NCBI GenBank assembly: GCA_026706505.1
Contig: JAPOYQ010000608.1
Span: 9,614 to 28,055, forward strand
Length of the DNA: 18,442 nt
Direction of reading: 5' to 3'
DNA from: Gemmatimonadota bacterium
Lineage (GTDB): Bacteria > Latescibacterota > UBA2968 > UBA8231
The position numbers and the translations under genes were made by a program. This document shows, in pieces, positions 6,362-14,700 of the stretch (positions within the stretch are counted from its first letter, which is position 1; every line of letters starts with the position of its first letter). Below the pieces are notes generated by a model. It did no database searches. It worked only from the letters and a program-made list of their open reading frames with translations, and was not told the origin of the DNA.

Positions 6362-9300
6362 TTACTCCGCTGACCGCCAAGCCGCCACCCGCAGTTTCCA
6401 TTCCTCGACCGCGCAGTAGAGCACCGGCACAACCGGCGCGGTCAGCACCACCGCCATCATGCCGCCGAAGGTGGGAATAGCCATCGGCAGCATGAGGTCT
6501 GCGCCGCGTCCACTCGCCGTCAGCACGGGTATCAGCGCCAAAATCGTGGTGGCCGCGGTCATCAGACAGGGGCGGATGCGTCGCACCCCAGCGGCGAGCG
6601 CGGCGCGGCGCATAGCCTCAACGGTCGCTGGCTTTTGCTCGCGGAAGAGTTGGCGCAAGTACGTCGCCACGATCACGCCGTTGTCCGAGGCAATGCCAAA
6701 CAGCGCGAGAAAACCTACCCACACCGCCACGCTCAAGTTCAGCGGACGGACGTGGAAGAGGTCGCGCATCTGAGTGCCGAAGACGGAGAAATCCAAAAAC
6801 CATTCCTGCCCGTAGAGCCACAGCATGGCAAAGCCGCCGGCCCAAGCCACCGCAACCCCGGAAAAGACCATCAGGGCCGTGGCGGCGTTGCCAAATTGGA
6901 AATAGAGGATGAGGAAAATAATCGCCAGCGCGAGCGGCAGCAGCACGTTGAGCTTCTTCTGCGCTCGCAGTTGGTTTTCGTAACTACCGGCGAAAGTGTA
7001 GCTGACGCCGGTCTCCAGCACCAGATCGCCGCTGGCCCTTTTGCTTTCCAAATACGCCCGGCACGCTTCCACCACATCGACTTCCGCGTATCCCGGCTTC
7101 TTGTCGAAGAGCACATAGCCTAGCAAAAACGTATCCTCGCTCTTGATGACCTGGGGGCCGCGCACGTAGCGAATCTCAGCCAACTCGCCCAAGGGGATCT
7201 GCGCCCCGTCCGGCGCTGGCACCAGAATGCGCACCAGTTCCTCAATGCTATCGCGCAATTCGCGCATGTAGCGCACCCGCACGGGATAGCGCTCCCGCCC
7301 TTCCACCGTAGTCGTAACTAGCTTGCCCCCGATGGCGATCTCAATTACGTCCTGCACCTTCTGCAGGGCGATGCCGTGGCGAGCGATGGCCTCGCGGTCA
7401 ATGTGAATCTCCAAGTAGGGCTTGCCGACGATGCGATCGGCGTTGACGGTCGCCGCCTCGACCGAAGGCACTTCCTTGATCAAGCGCTCTATCTCCAAGC
7501 CGGCGCGTTCGATGGCCTCCAAACTCGGACCTTTGATCTCAACGCCCATGGGGGCGCGCATGCCGCTCTGCAACATGACGAGCCGCGCAGCAATCGGCTG
7601 CAACTTCGGCGCCGAGGTCGAACCGGGGATTTGGCCAGCCCGAGCGATTTCCGCCCATATATCGTCGGGGGTCTGTATTCCCGGCCAAGCGGCGCGGCCC
7701 GGATTGAGCGCGGGATCCAAAGGCGGACGCCACAAGCGAAAGGGACGCCCATCGGCGGCGGGCACGAGGCGACCGGTATCGTCGCGCACATAGCGACCCT
7801 GTACCTTGTAGGGCTCGCCATCGGGAGCAGACGAAGGTGAGCCATCGGAGTCGCGGAACAGGTCCGTAGCATGCTCGTCAAAAGCGAACAATCGGCGGCG
7901 ACCATCCTCGTCGGTCAGGTACTCCGCGCGATAGTTGATCACAGTCTCAATCATGGAAATCGGCGCAGGGTCCAGCGGCGACTCTGCCCGTCCCAGCTTC
8001 CCCACCGCAGACTCCACTTCTGGGATCTGCGAAATGGCCGCGTTTTGCTTCTGCAGGACATCGAGCACTTCGCCGATGGAGGCGTGCGGCATAGTCGTCG
8101 GCATCCACAGAAACGAACCTTCGTCGAGGGGCGGCATAAACTCCTTGCCCAATCCGGGCAGGGCCTCGTCGAGGGCCGCAAAGGGCGCTGAATGGCGCAG
8201 GGTGGACGGTACAAAACCGAAAACACGAGCAAAACCCAGCCACGCGGACGCGCCCGCCAGCGTCAGCAACAAGGGAAAAAGCAGAGCCAAGTCCTTGTGA
8301 TCCAGACACCACCGGAGCACGCGGGGGAATACATGTTGCAAGGCGCGAAAAAGCGCCAACAGGCCACCGATCAATCCAGCGGCAAAGATAAAATTGCGCC
8401 AGCCGCCCTTTTCCGGTCCCAAGGGCAACCAGTGTTCCGCTAGCACGACGACGACCCCAACAGCCGCAGCGGCTATAACACCCCGCGCCACCCACAAGCG
8501 CACCCTTTCCGGTACGCGAGCGGCAAGCAAGTGATACATCCCAATAGCTACCAGCAACAGACCAACCCACCACGACAGCGCGAGGGCCACCCCAAGACCA
8601 CAGACCGCCCAAAGGCCAGGTGCCCAACGTCCCAGTCGCGTGCCAAACGCGCAGTGCGCTAAGGCCGGCAAGGCTGTCAGCGACAGCCACACCGCGGCCA
8701 ACAGCGCGAAGGTCTTAGTAAAAGCCAATGGCGCGAAAAGCTTGCCCTCGGCCCCTTGCATGGCAAAGACCGGCAAAAAGCCCACCACGGTGGTGAGCAC
8801 AGCCGTCAGCACGGCACCGCCAACCTCGCGCGTGGCGCGGAAAACCACTTCTAGGCGGTCGTCCTCTGCGTCTGCATCCTCTAGGTGCTTGAGGATGTTC
8901 TCGCTGATGACGATGCCCATATCGACCATAGTGCCGATGGCAATGGCAATGCCGGAAAGGGCGACTATGTTGGCGTCAATGCCAAAGACCTTCATCGCGG
9001 CGAAACAGGCGAGCACGGCCAGCGGCAACAGCCCGGAGACCAGCATGGCCCCGCGCAGATTCATCACCAGCGCCAACACCACGATCACCGTTACCAGCAC
9101 CTCCTCGCTCAGGGCGCGCTCCAGCGTACCCAGCGTCTCCTCAATCAAGCCGGACCGGTCGTAAAAGGGGATCACCTGCACTTGGCTGACCCGCCCGTCG
9201 GGCAGGGTTTTCTTAGGCAGGCTCGGGGCGATTTCCGCGATCTTGGCCTTGACGCTTTCAATGGCTGCTAGAGGATTGGTGCCATAGCGCGCCACCACCA

Positions 9301-10207
9301 CGCCGCCGACCACCTCCGCACCTTCCTTGTCCAACGCACCGCGCCGCAGCGCTGGTCCCAATGCGACCCGCGCGACGTTTTTGACGTAGATCGGGACGTT
9401 GTCCCGCGCCTTAATGACGGCGTTTTCGAGGTCGGCCAAGCCTTTGACAAAACCGATACCGCGAATGACGTACTCGGCTCGATTCAACTCTACGGTGCGC
9501 GCACCCACGTCCCGGTTGGACATGCGCACCGCGTGGAAGACCTCGTCGAGCCGCACCCCGTAGGCGCGCATCGCGTCTGGGTTGACGTCGATTTGGTATT
9601 CCTGCACAAAGCCACCTACGGAGGCCACCTCGCTGACGCCGTCGGCCGCTAGCAGGGCATAGCGCACCTGCCAATCCTGGATACCACGCAACTCGTGCAG
9701 ATCCCAGCCGCCGGTGGGCGCGCCTTGTTCGTCGCGGCCTTCCAACGTGTACCAGAATACCTGCCCCAAGGCCGTTGCGTCCGGCCCCAAGGCTGGCTGT
9801 ACTCCTTCGGGCAGCAGGCCTGCCGGCAGACTATTGAGCTTTTCGAGGATGCGGGAGCGCGACCAGTAGAAATCGACTCCTTCGGCAAAAATCACATAGA
9901 TGCTCGAAAAGCCGAACATCGAAGAGCTGCGGATCGTCTCGACGCCCGGTACGCCCAACAGCGCCACTGTCAGCGGATAGGTCACCTGATCTTCCACGTC
10001 TTGGGGCGAGCGTCCGGCCCATTCGCTAAAGACGATTTGCTGGTTTTCGCCGATGTCCGGGATCGCATCCACCGGCACCGGGTCGCGCGGTAGCCAATCG
10101 AGCTTCCACGCAAAAGGGGCGACGCTGAGGCCCCAACCAACGAGGCCAGCCAGCATCAGCACGGCGACGAGTTTGTGGACTAGGAAAAAGCGGACTAAGC
10201 GATCCAT
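6362..10207 (-). CDS. cusA: CusA-like heavy-metal efflux RND pump (HME family, Cu/Ag type)
   Basis: A 1281-aa inner-membrane proton-driven pump. Helix 4 carries the HME signature AIAIGTMVDMGIVISEN (421-437) with its proton-relay acidic residues. The copper ligands of E. coli CusA (M573, M623, M672) align with M702 (LWMPTTMP), M752 (PISMIE) and M878 (RLVMLQSG), so a Cu(I)/Ag(I) substrate is favoured over the Zn/Co/Ni pumps. It is about 230 residues longer than CusA. One insert of roughly 130 aa (about 520-650) adds hydrophobic segments in the middle of the protein. Another of about 77 aa, acidic and soluble, lies between M752 and M878. Similar long HME pumps exist in several phyla. AGGAGG lies 5 nt before the ATG. 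It is the last gene of the operon, 9 nt after the adaptor gene. Confidence 0.95.
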   Translation of the reverse strand: MDRLVRFFLVHKLVAVLMLAGLVGWGLSVAPFAWKLDWLPRDPVPVDAIPDIGENQQIVFSEWAGRSPQDVEDQVTYPLTVALLGVPGVETIRSSSMFGFSSIYVIFAEGVDFYWSRSRILEKLNSLPAGLLPEGVQPALGPDATALGQVFWYTLEGRDEQGAPTGGWDLHELRGIQDWQVRYALLAADGVSEVASVGGFVQEYQIDVNPDAMRAYGVRLDEVFHAVRMSNRDVGARTVELNRAEYVIRGIGFVKGLADLENAVIKARDNVPIYVKNVARVALGPALRRGALDKEGAEVVGGVVVARYGTNPLAAIESVKAKIAEIAPSLPKKTLPDGRVSQVQVIPFYDRSGLIEETLGTLERALSEEVLVTVIVVLALVMNLRGAMLVSGLLPLAVLACFAAMKVFGIDANIVALSGIAIAIGTMVDMGIVISENILKHLEDADAEDDRLEVVFRATREVGGAVLTAVLTTVVGFLPVFAMQGAEGKLFAPLAFTKTFALLAAVWLSLTALPALAHCAFGTRLGRWAPGLWAVCGLGVALALSWWVGLLLVAIGMYHLLAARVPERVRLWVARGVIAAAAVGVVVVLAEHWLPLGPEKGGWRNFIFAAGLIGGLLALFRALQHVFPRVLRWCLDHKDLALLFPLLLTLAGASAWLGFARVFGFVPSTLRHSAPFAALDEALPGLGKEFMPPLDEGSFLWMPTTMPHASIGEVLDVLQKQNAAISQIPEVESAVGKLGRAESPLDPAPISMIETVINYRAEYLTDEDGRRRLFAFDEHATDLFRDSDGSPSSAPDGEPYKVQGRYVRDDTGRLVPAADGRPFRLWRPPLDPALNPGRAAWPGIQTPDDIWAEIARAGQIPGSTSAPKLQPIAARLVMLQSGMRAPMGVEIKGPSLEAIERAGLEIERLIKEVPSVEAATVNADRIVGKPYLEIHIDREAIARHGIALQKVQDVIEIAIGGKLVTTTVEGRERYPVRVRYMRELRDSIEELVRILVPAPDGAQIPLGELAEIRYVRGPQVIKSEDTFLLGYVLFDKKPGYAEVDVVEACRAYLESKRASGDLVLETGVSYTFAGSYENQLRAQKKLNVLLPLALAIIFLILYFQFGNAATALMVFSGVAVAWAGGFAMLWLYGQEWFLDFSVFGTQMRDLFHVRPLNLSVAVWVGFLALFGIASDNGVIVATYLRQLFREQKPATVEAMRRAALAAGVRRIRPCLMTAATTILALIPVLTASGRGADLMLPMAIPTFGGMMAVVLTAPVVPVLYCAVEEWKLRVAAWRSAE

Positions 10208-10216
10208 GGTAGCCTC

Positions 10217-12052
10217 CTACTCGTGGCCGGCGAAGGTCTCGCGCAGGCTGCCGCAACGGTACATCTGGCCGCCGAAGTAGGGATTTTGGGTCTGCATCGC
10301 CTGTTGCAGCCAAGCTGCCCCCTCGTTGTCAAAGGCCATTGGACAGTGAAAAATATGCACTGGCCCGGCATGGACGCCCCCCTGCCGCGCCACCCGAATC
10401 AGCACCGTCGAGAGCTCGGCAAAGGCTTGGCGGGCCGCGGCGAGATCGCCAGCTCCGCTGATCGCGTCTCCGATCTCCTGAGACGCTGGGTGGGCCGCGA
10501 GCGTTGCGGCGGCGGCCTGTGCCCCCGACAGATCGTCCTTGCTCAACGCCTGTTGCGTGGCGAAATAGGCCGTCCAGACCGCGGACGGCGGGCCGTGCGC
10601 GTGGCCGTTTGGCTCGTCGTCGCGCTGGTCGGCCCGCGCTGGCGCATTCATCATGCTCGGCTGGGCGCGGATTTGGAGGGCGCTGTCGATTTTGAACGCG
10701 CCGTTGACCACCACTTGCTCTCCCTCGTGCAGACCCTCGCGCACCAAGTAGTAATCCCCGGCCCGCGGCCCGAGCACGACCTCGCGGCCCTCGTACAGGC
10801 CCTCGCCGAGCGCGACGTACACCACGGCGCGTTTGCCCGTCAGCAGCGGTGCCGAAGCTGGTACCACCAGCGGCATCTCGCGCTCTGCCTCGTCGCCAGT
10901 GTCATACAACTCTTCGGCGCGCACTAGGGCCATGCCGCAAATGTCGCAGGCACCGGGCGCGTCGCGGACGATCTCTGGGTGCATCGGGCTGATCCACTTG
11001 CCCTTGAGTTCAGGCGACATGGCGCGCCCGTGTGCTCCCACCTCGGCCTGAGCCACGGCCCACACCAGCATTCCCGGCTTCAGCCGACCTTGCTCGTTCG
11101 CCACGTTGACCCGCACGCGCACGGTGCGCGTGCGCTCGTCCAGCACTGGATCGACGAAGGATATTTGGCCACGGAACACCTCGCCCGGATAGGCTTCAGC
11201 CGAGAATTCAACGGCCTGGCCGTAGTGGATCCAAGACATATCCGATTCGTAGGCTTGCAGTTCCAGCCACAGCCGCGACAAGTCCGCAATGGTGTAAATC
11301 GGCGTCCCGGTCTGCACGTACGCGCCCTCGCTGAGGTGCTTTTTTATTACCACGCCGCCTGTCGGCGCGTAGATCGTCAGGTGGTCGGAGGCTCGGCGCT
11401 CTCGCTCGACGCGCTCGATTTGCTCCTCCTTCAGCCCGAGCAGGCGCAGCTTTTCGCGCGCGGCCTCGACCGTCGCCTGCGCCGTCTGCCCAACGGACGT
11501 GCCACTATCAACCAATCGCTCGCGGGCGCGCAGGGCCTGGATCAGTTCCTCTTGGGCGGTCAACAACTCGGGGCTGTAGAGATAGGCTATATGGTCGCCC
11601 TTTTCGACCCGCACGCCCGTGTAGTCCACGTACAGCCGGTCAATCCGGCCCGCTACCCAAGCGGTGATGGAGCGGACTTGCGTCTCATCTACTGCGATCT
11701 TGCCAACCATCCGCGTCTCCACCGGCGCGAAGCGGCGCTCGACCGGAGCAGTCTGGATGCTGGCAAGCTCCTGCGCGGCGGGTGAGAGGCGCAACTGGCG
11801 CGGGGCCAGTGAATCGTCGGCGGACTCAGGGGGTGCTGCGAGAATTAGGTCCATCCCGCAGATTGGACACTGACCCGGGCCGGGCTGGCGGATCTGTGGG
11901 TGCATCGAACAGGTCCACGTTTCGTCCTGCTCGGCAACTGCAGCGGGTGCGTGAGTGCTAGGTGTGTCCGAACTGCTCAACCCCCAACCCACGGCCAAGC
12001 CGATGATTCCCGCCACGATACCGGTAGCTATTATTTGCTTTGTTGCTTTCAT
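10217..12052 (-). CDS. cusB: CusB-like periplasmic adaptor with two heavy-metal-binding motifs and a DUF3347-like end
   Basis: A 611-aa membrane-fusion protein linking pump and outer-membrane channel. Residues 7-25 are an N-terminal membrane anchor or signal. A heavy-metal-binding motif follows (TCSMHP ... CPICGM, 47-67), then the barrel-sandwich, helical hairpin and beta-barrel regions (about 85-335). A second copy, SPMHP ... CDICGM (355-374), is placed between the beta-barrel and the membrane-proximal domain. Residues 490-605 resemble DUF3347, with HCPMAFDN and a C-terminal MYRCGS that could add metal ligands. The Met/Cys/His-rich motifs fit Cu(I)/Ag(I) capture in the periplasm. The ATG overlaps the stop of the upstream TolC-like gene (ATGA), with GGAGG about 10 nt upstream, so the two are coupled. 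Confidence 0.92.
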   Translation of the reverse strand: MKATKQIIATGIVAGIIGLAVGWGLSSSDTPSTHAPAAVAEQDETWTCSMHPQIRQPGPGQCPICGMDLILAAPPESADDSLAPRQLRLSPAAQELASIQTAPVERRFAPVETRMVGKIAVDETQVRSITAWVAGRIDRLYVDYTGVRVEKGDHIAYLYSPELLTAQEELIQALRARERLVDSGTSVGQTAQATVEAAREKLRLLGLKEEQIERVERERRASDHLTIYAPTGGVVIKKHLSEGAYVQTGTPIYTIADLSRLWLELQAYESDMSWIHYGQAVEFSAEAYPGEVFRGQISFVDPVLDERTRTVRVRVNVANEQGRLKPGMLVWAVAQAEVGAHGRAMSPELKGKWISPMHPEIVRDAPGACDICGMALVRAEELYDTGDEAEREMPLVVPASAPLLTGKRAVVYVALGEGLYEGREVVLGPRAGDYYLVREGLHEGEQVVVNGAFKIDSALQIRAQPSMMNAPARADQRDDEPNGHAHGPPSAVWTAYFATQQALSKDDLSGAQAAAATLAAHPASQEIGDAISGAGDLAAARQAFAELSTVLIRVARQGGVHAGPVHIFHCPMAFDNEGAAWLQQAMQTQNPYFGGQMYRCGSLRETFAGHE

Positions 12053-13308
12053 CGTTGAGTTTCCTCCGTGGGTTCGCCGACCAGCTTTTCAATCTCGGCC
12101 CAATGCAGGGCTTGGTCGGTGCGCGCCCGTTCGTACGCTAGCTGGAACTCCAGCAGGGTGCGCTGGGCGTCGATGACCGCGAGAAAATCGCTGCGGTCGG
12201 CGGCAAAGGCGCGCTGCGTTACGTTGAGCGCTTGTTCAGCCTTGGGCAGCAAGCTGTCCCGGTAGAGGGCGCTGCGGCTTTGGGCATCGCGCTGCTTGTA
12301 CAAAGCCAGTTCCAGCTCGGCAGCAAGCCTATTCTCTTCGTCCACAACGCCCTGCAAGGCGGCCTGATGGCTCAGCTTAGCCGCGCGTTGCCCGGCCTCG
12401 TAGGACGAGCGCCACAAGGGCAGATTGAGCGTGGCCATAGCCATCAACGGATTCTCGCCGCGGTCGCCGATGTGGATGTAATCGAGGCTCACGGTCAAAT
12501 CCGGGTAGAACTGCTTGCCGGCCAACTCGACGCCTAGGGACCGCGCCCGCGCTTGCGTGTGCCGCATTTGCAGCATTGGGTTCGCAGCTTGCAAGCGCTC
12601 CTTTAGCACCTCTTCGTCTAAATCCAACGCAGCCATAGGCAGCGAATCGGGCACAGCTATCGGAGCGGTCGCCGCGCGGCCGAGCGCCGCATTTAACCGG
12701 GCCGCAGCTGGACGCCGCTGCTGACGCAAGCTGCGCAGTTGATCCTCTAAGCGACCCAGTTCCACCTGCGCCTTGAGAACTGGGGCGTGCTCTCCGGTGC
12801 CACTGCGATAGCGGGTGCGGCCCACTTCTTCTAAGTGAGCCAACAGGCGCAAGTTGCCCTCGGTGACGGCGATGGCTCGCTCCAAAAAGTAGCAGTCGTA
12901 GTACGCGGCCTTGACCTCGAAAATCAGCGACCGCCGCGCGGCCTCATAGCGCTGGCCTTCGACTACGGCCTCTTGCTGGGCGATCCGTCCCTTGAGGTCC
13001 AGCTTGCCCTTCCACGGGAAGGTTTGCGCCGCGCTAAAGCGCATTTCCTGCGGGCCGGTGCGCGTCTCCACCGGGCGCGCGAAATAGCCGTAGGTCAAGC
13101 GCGGATCGGCCCAAGCGCTTGCCGAAGGCACCTTTGCTAGGGCGGCTTGGTAGCGCGCCAAAGCCTGCTTGAGCTTGGGATTGTGCTGTTCGGCATAGCG
13201 CACGTATTCCGCGAGTTCGGCTCGAGGGTCGAGCGCTGCTTCTTCCTGCGACCAAACCGGTCCTGCGAGCAGACCAGCTAGCAGCAGGGCCGTTTTATTT
13301 TTGTACAT
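12049..13308 (-). CDS. TolC-family outer-membrane channel of the CusCBA-type operon
   Basis: A 419-aa outer-membrane efflux protein. Residues 1-20 are a Sec signal peptide ending PVWS-Q; there is no lipobox cysteine, unlike E. coli CusC, so it is probably not lipidated. The remainder shows the two outer-membrane-efflux repeats with long Ala/Gln/Leu/Arg helices. Examples are HNPKLKQALARYQAALAKV near the start and the typical FPWKGKLDLKGRIAQQEA segment of metal-efflux channels. AGGAG lies 7 nt before the ATG. The stop overlaps the adaptor start by 4 bp, placing it in one operon with the cusB-like and cusA-like genes. By position it is the CusC/CzcC equivalent. Confidence 0.92.
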   Translation of the reverse strand: MYKNKTALLLAGLLAGPVWSQEEAALDPRAELAEYVRYAEQHNPKLKQALARYQAALAKVPSASAWADPRLTYGYFARPVETRTGPQEMRFSAAQTFPWKGKLDLKGRIAQQEAVVEGQRYEAARRSLIFEVKAAYYDCYFLERAIAVTEGNLRLLAHLEEVGRTRYRSGTGEHAPVLKAQVELGRLEDQLRSLRQQRRPAAARLNAALGRAATAPIAVPDSLPMAALDLDEEVLKERLQAANPMLQMRHTQARARSLGVELAGKQFYPDLTVSLDYIHIGDRGENPLMAMATLNLPLWRSSYEAGQRAAKLSHQAALQGVVDEENRLAAELELALYKQRDAQSRSALYRDSLLPKAEQALNVTQRAFAADRSDFLAVIDAQRTLLEFQLAYERARTDQALHWAEIEKLVGEPTEETQR

Positions 13309-13326
13309 GCAAATACTCCTCGCCGC

Positions 13327-13359
13327 GCGGGGGTTTGGGATTCGCGTACAGGCCCCCGC
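13327..13359. repeat. GC-rich hairpin in the leader of the TolC-like gene
   Basis: GCGGGGG (13327-13333) and CCCCCGC (13353-13359) form a 7-bp perfect stem with a 19-nt loop. It sits 18 nt before the start of the TolC-like gene, just ahead of its ribosome site, in the 135-bp gap after the small Cys-rich gene. There is no T-run, so it is not an intrinsic terminator. It may separate expression of the first gene from the efflux genes. Confidence 0.4.
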
Positions 13360-13443
13360 AAATTGAGTGGAGTGTGAGTCTGGTAATTCCGGGTGTGCCC
13401 TGGGCTAGGACAGCTTCGTAGGACAAACTAAGTGCGGGGAGAA

Positions 13444-13800
13444 TCAGATCAGGAAGGAACAGTAGAGCTGGAAGAGCGGAGGATGCGGTTGGGGGATGCG
13501 GTTGGGCAGCGACCGCAGTGCAGCCGAGCGAGGCGGCAGCAAAGTGGTCGCCACTATTCCGACCGCGGGCGTTGAGACGGACGGCTGCTCGGCTGGAGGG
13601 ACGAACGGAGGAGACGCGCTGTTGGATTCGGTGCGCAGACAGCAACAACCCGCTTGCAGGCCCACGTCGCCACAGGTATTGGCGACGTGGCAGGGCATGG
13701 GAGCGGCCTCTGTAACCGGAGCGCAGAAAACCTGCAAGCCGCTACAGGCGAAAGCCAGCAGCAGGACTAAAGACGCAGTTATGGGTCGAAAGTTTTTCAT
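13444..13800 (-). CDS. Small secreted Cys-rich protein at the head of the efflux operon
   Basis: A 118-aa protein with an N-terminal signal peptide (residues 1-27: basic MKNFR, then a leucine-rich core ending at QVFCA). The mature part has a cysteine/methionine/histidine cluster, APMPCHVANTCGDVGLQAGCCC (33-54), a proline-rich low-complexity middle, and a hydrophobic end LYCSFLI. I cannot assign a family. Small exported Cys-rich proteins of this layout are often the first gene of heavy-metal efflux operons, so periplasmic metal binding is a plausible inference. The ribosome site is weak. The TolC-like gene starts 135 bp downstream on the same strand. Another minus-strand frame covers the same DNA (13295-13648), but its product lacks a signal or recognisable motif. 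Confidence 0.65.
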   Translation of the reverse strand: MKNFRPITASLVLLLAFACSGLQVFCAPVTEAAPMPCHVANTCGDVGLQAGCCCLRTESNSASPPFVPPAEQPSVSTPAVGIVATTLLPPRSAALRSLPNRIPQPHPPLFQLYCSFLI

Positions 13801-13813
13801 TGGTAATCAATCG

Positions 13814-13830
13814 CTCGGCAGCAGGCCGAG
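13814..13830. repeat. Inverted repeat in the leader of the efflux operon
   Basis: CTCGGC-AGCAG-GCCGAG, a perfect 6-bp dyad with a 5-nt loop, lies 13 nt upstream of the small Cys-rich gene and just downstream of the candidate promoter. It may be an operator for a metal-responsive repressor or a leader hairpin. Confidence 0.4.
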
Positions 13831-13839
13831 TACGCAAAT

Positions 13840-13868
13840 AGACTACGGACCGAATAAAGAAGTTTCAA
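13840..13868 (-). promoter_or_regulatory. Candidate sigma-70 promoter of the efflux operon
   Basis: On the minus strand, TTGAAA (13863-13868) and TAGTCT (13840-13845) are separated by 17 nt. The -35 matches 5 of 6 bases and the -10 about 3 of 6. The weak -10 would suit an activated promoter. The spacer is not the 19-20 bp expected for a CueR/MerR-type promoter. Confidence 0.35.
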
Positions 13869-13894
13869 CAGAATTAGCGCAAGCGCAAAATTCG

Positions 13895-14611
13895 CTACTT
13901 AGGCACCATCTTGCGCACGCCGCGCTCGTACACCACTTCGTATTCGCCCTCCGGCACATCCATATTCCGCACGGCCAATTCGCCCATCGTCACCAGCGGC
14001 TCAGACTCCAAGAGCAACTCGTCGAACGACTCCTCGGGCGTCTTGCCGGTGGTGTCTAAGACGATTGTGCGCCTCTGTTGGGTAAACAGCGACGCGGCGA
14101 TTTCTTCCTCAAAGCGCGCTTTAACCTCGGCAATGTGCTCTTGACGCACGACCGGGTATTCGTGCGGGCTGTCCTGCATCCGCCGCGCGATCTCCTCGTC
14201 AGAGGCCGTTACGTGGAATAGCACCACATCGGGCAGATGGGCCTCTAGCACCAACGTTTCGTAGAGCCGCTGAAATCCGTAGTGGAAGTTCGGGTAGTAA
14301 AAGCTGTCCGGATCGTCGCCGTAAAAGCTAGTGTACACGGCCTCCTCTAAATGCCAGCCGACGATCAGCGGACAAGCGTACTTTTTTATGATGTCCACGT
14401 GGTAGTGGATCTGCATCCGCTGCCCTCGCTCCTTTATGTCGTTGGGCAAACCGACCAAGATCTTGCGCGACTCCGGGCTGAGCGAGGCGTCGGGGAGGGT
14501 GAAGTGATCGTCGCCGTGGATGGGGACTCGGCGGTGCCGATAGTATTCCCCGAGCATGGTGGCCAGTGTGCTTTTCCCTGCGTATTCAATGCCTGCAAAA
14601 ATGCTGCGCAT
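13895..14611 (-). CDS. P-loop nucleotide-kinase-like ATPase of unknown substrate
   Basis: A 238-aa cytosolic protein. Its N-terminus is a Walker A loop G7-IEYA-G12-K13-S14-T15 inside FAGIEYAGKSTL, as in thymidylate-kinase-like and nucleoside-kinase-like P-loop proteins. A GDDH motif at about 33-36 may bind substrate. VVLFHVTAS with the following EEIARRM is the usual strand plus arginine-rich lid (LID-like) region. TIVLDTTGKTPEES closes the kinase core. The last 35 residues form a small extra strand-rich end. The substrate cannot be assigned. AAGGAG lies about 9 nt before the ATG. It is divergent from hemH, with 89 bp between the starts. No gene near it points to a pathway. Confidence 0.75.
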   Translation of the reverse strand: MRSIFAGIEYAGKSTLATMLGEYYRHRRVPIHGDDHFTLPDASLSPESRKILVGLPNDIKERGQRMQIHYHVDIIKKYACPLIVGWHLEEAVYTSFYGDDPDSFYYPNFHYGFQRLYETLVLEAHLPDVVLFHVTASDEEIARRMQDSPHEYPVVRQEHIAEVKARFEEEIAASLFTQQRRTIVLDTTGKTPEESFDELLLESEPLVTMGELAVRNMDVPEGEYEVVYERGVRKMVPK

Positions 14612-14700
14612 ATCTACTCTCCTTTGGGCTTTTCAAGACGGCGTTCTCGGATATATTCTCAAAAGTAAGTCGCCGCACATCCTCCAGCAAACGCCCGCTT

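Noticed and set aside
6353..6372. GGAG-CGTTA-CTCC between the convergent Rieske and cusA stops as a bidirectional terminator
   Set aside because: The stem is only 4 bp with no T-run; chance is sufficient.
7947..8690. 247-codon minus-strand frame inside cusA
   Set aside because: It lies in another frame of a well-conserved pump gene and has no recognisable feature.
10979..11785. 268-codon plus-strand frame opposite the cusB-like gene
   Set aside because: Antisense shadow; no family resemblance and no ribosome site.
13295..13648. 117-codon minus-strand frame bridging the small Cys-rich gene and the TolC-like gene
   Set aside because: No signal peptide or motif; the overlapping frame at 13444-13800 has a signal peptide and a Cys cluster.
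14629..14657. TATATT upstream of hemH as a promoter -10
   Set aside because: No -35 at 16-18 nt spacing, so it cannot be told from AT-rich background.
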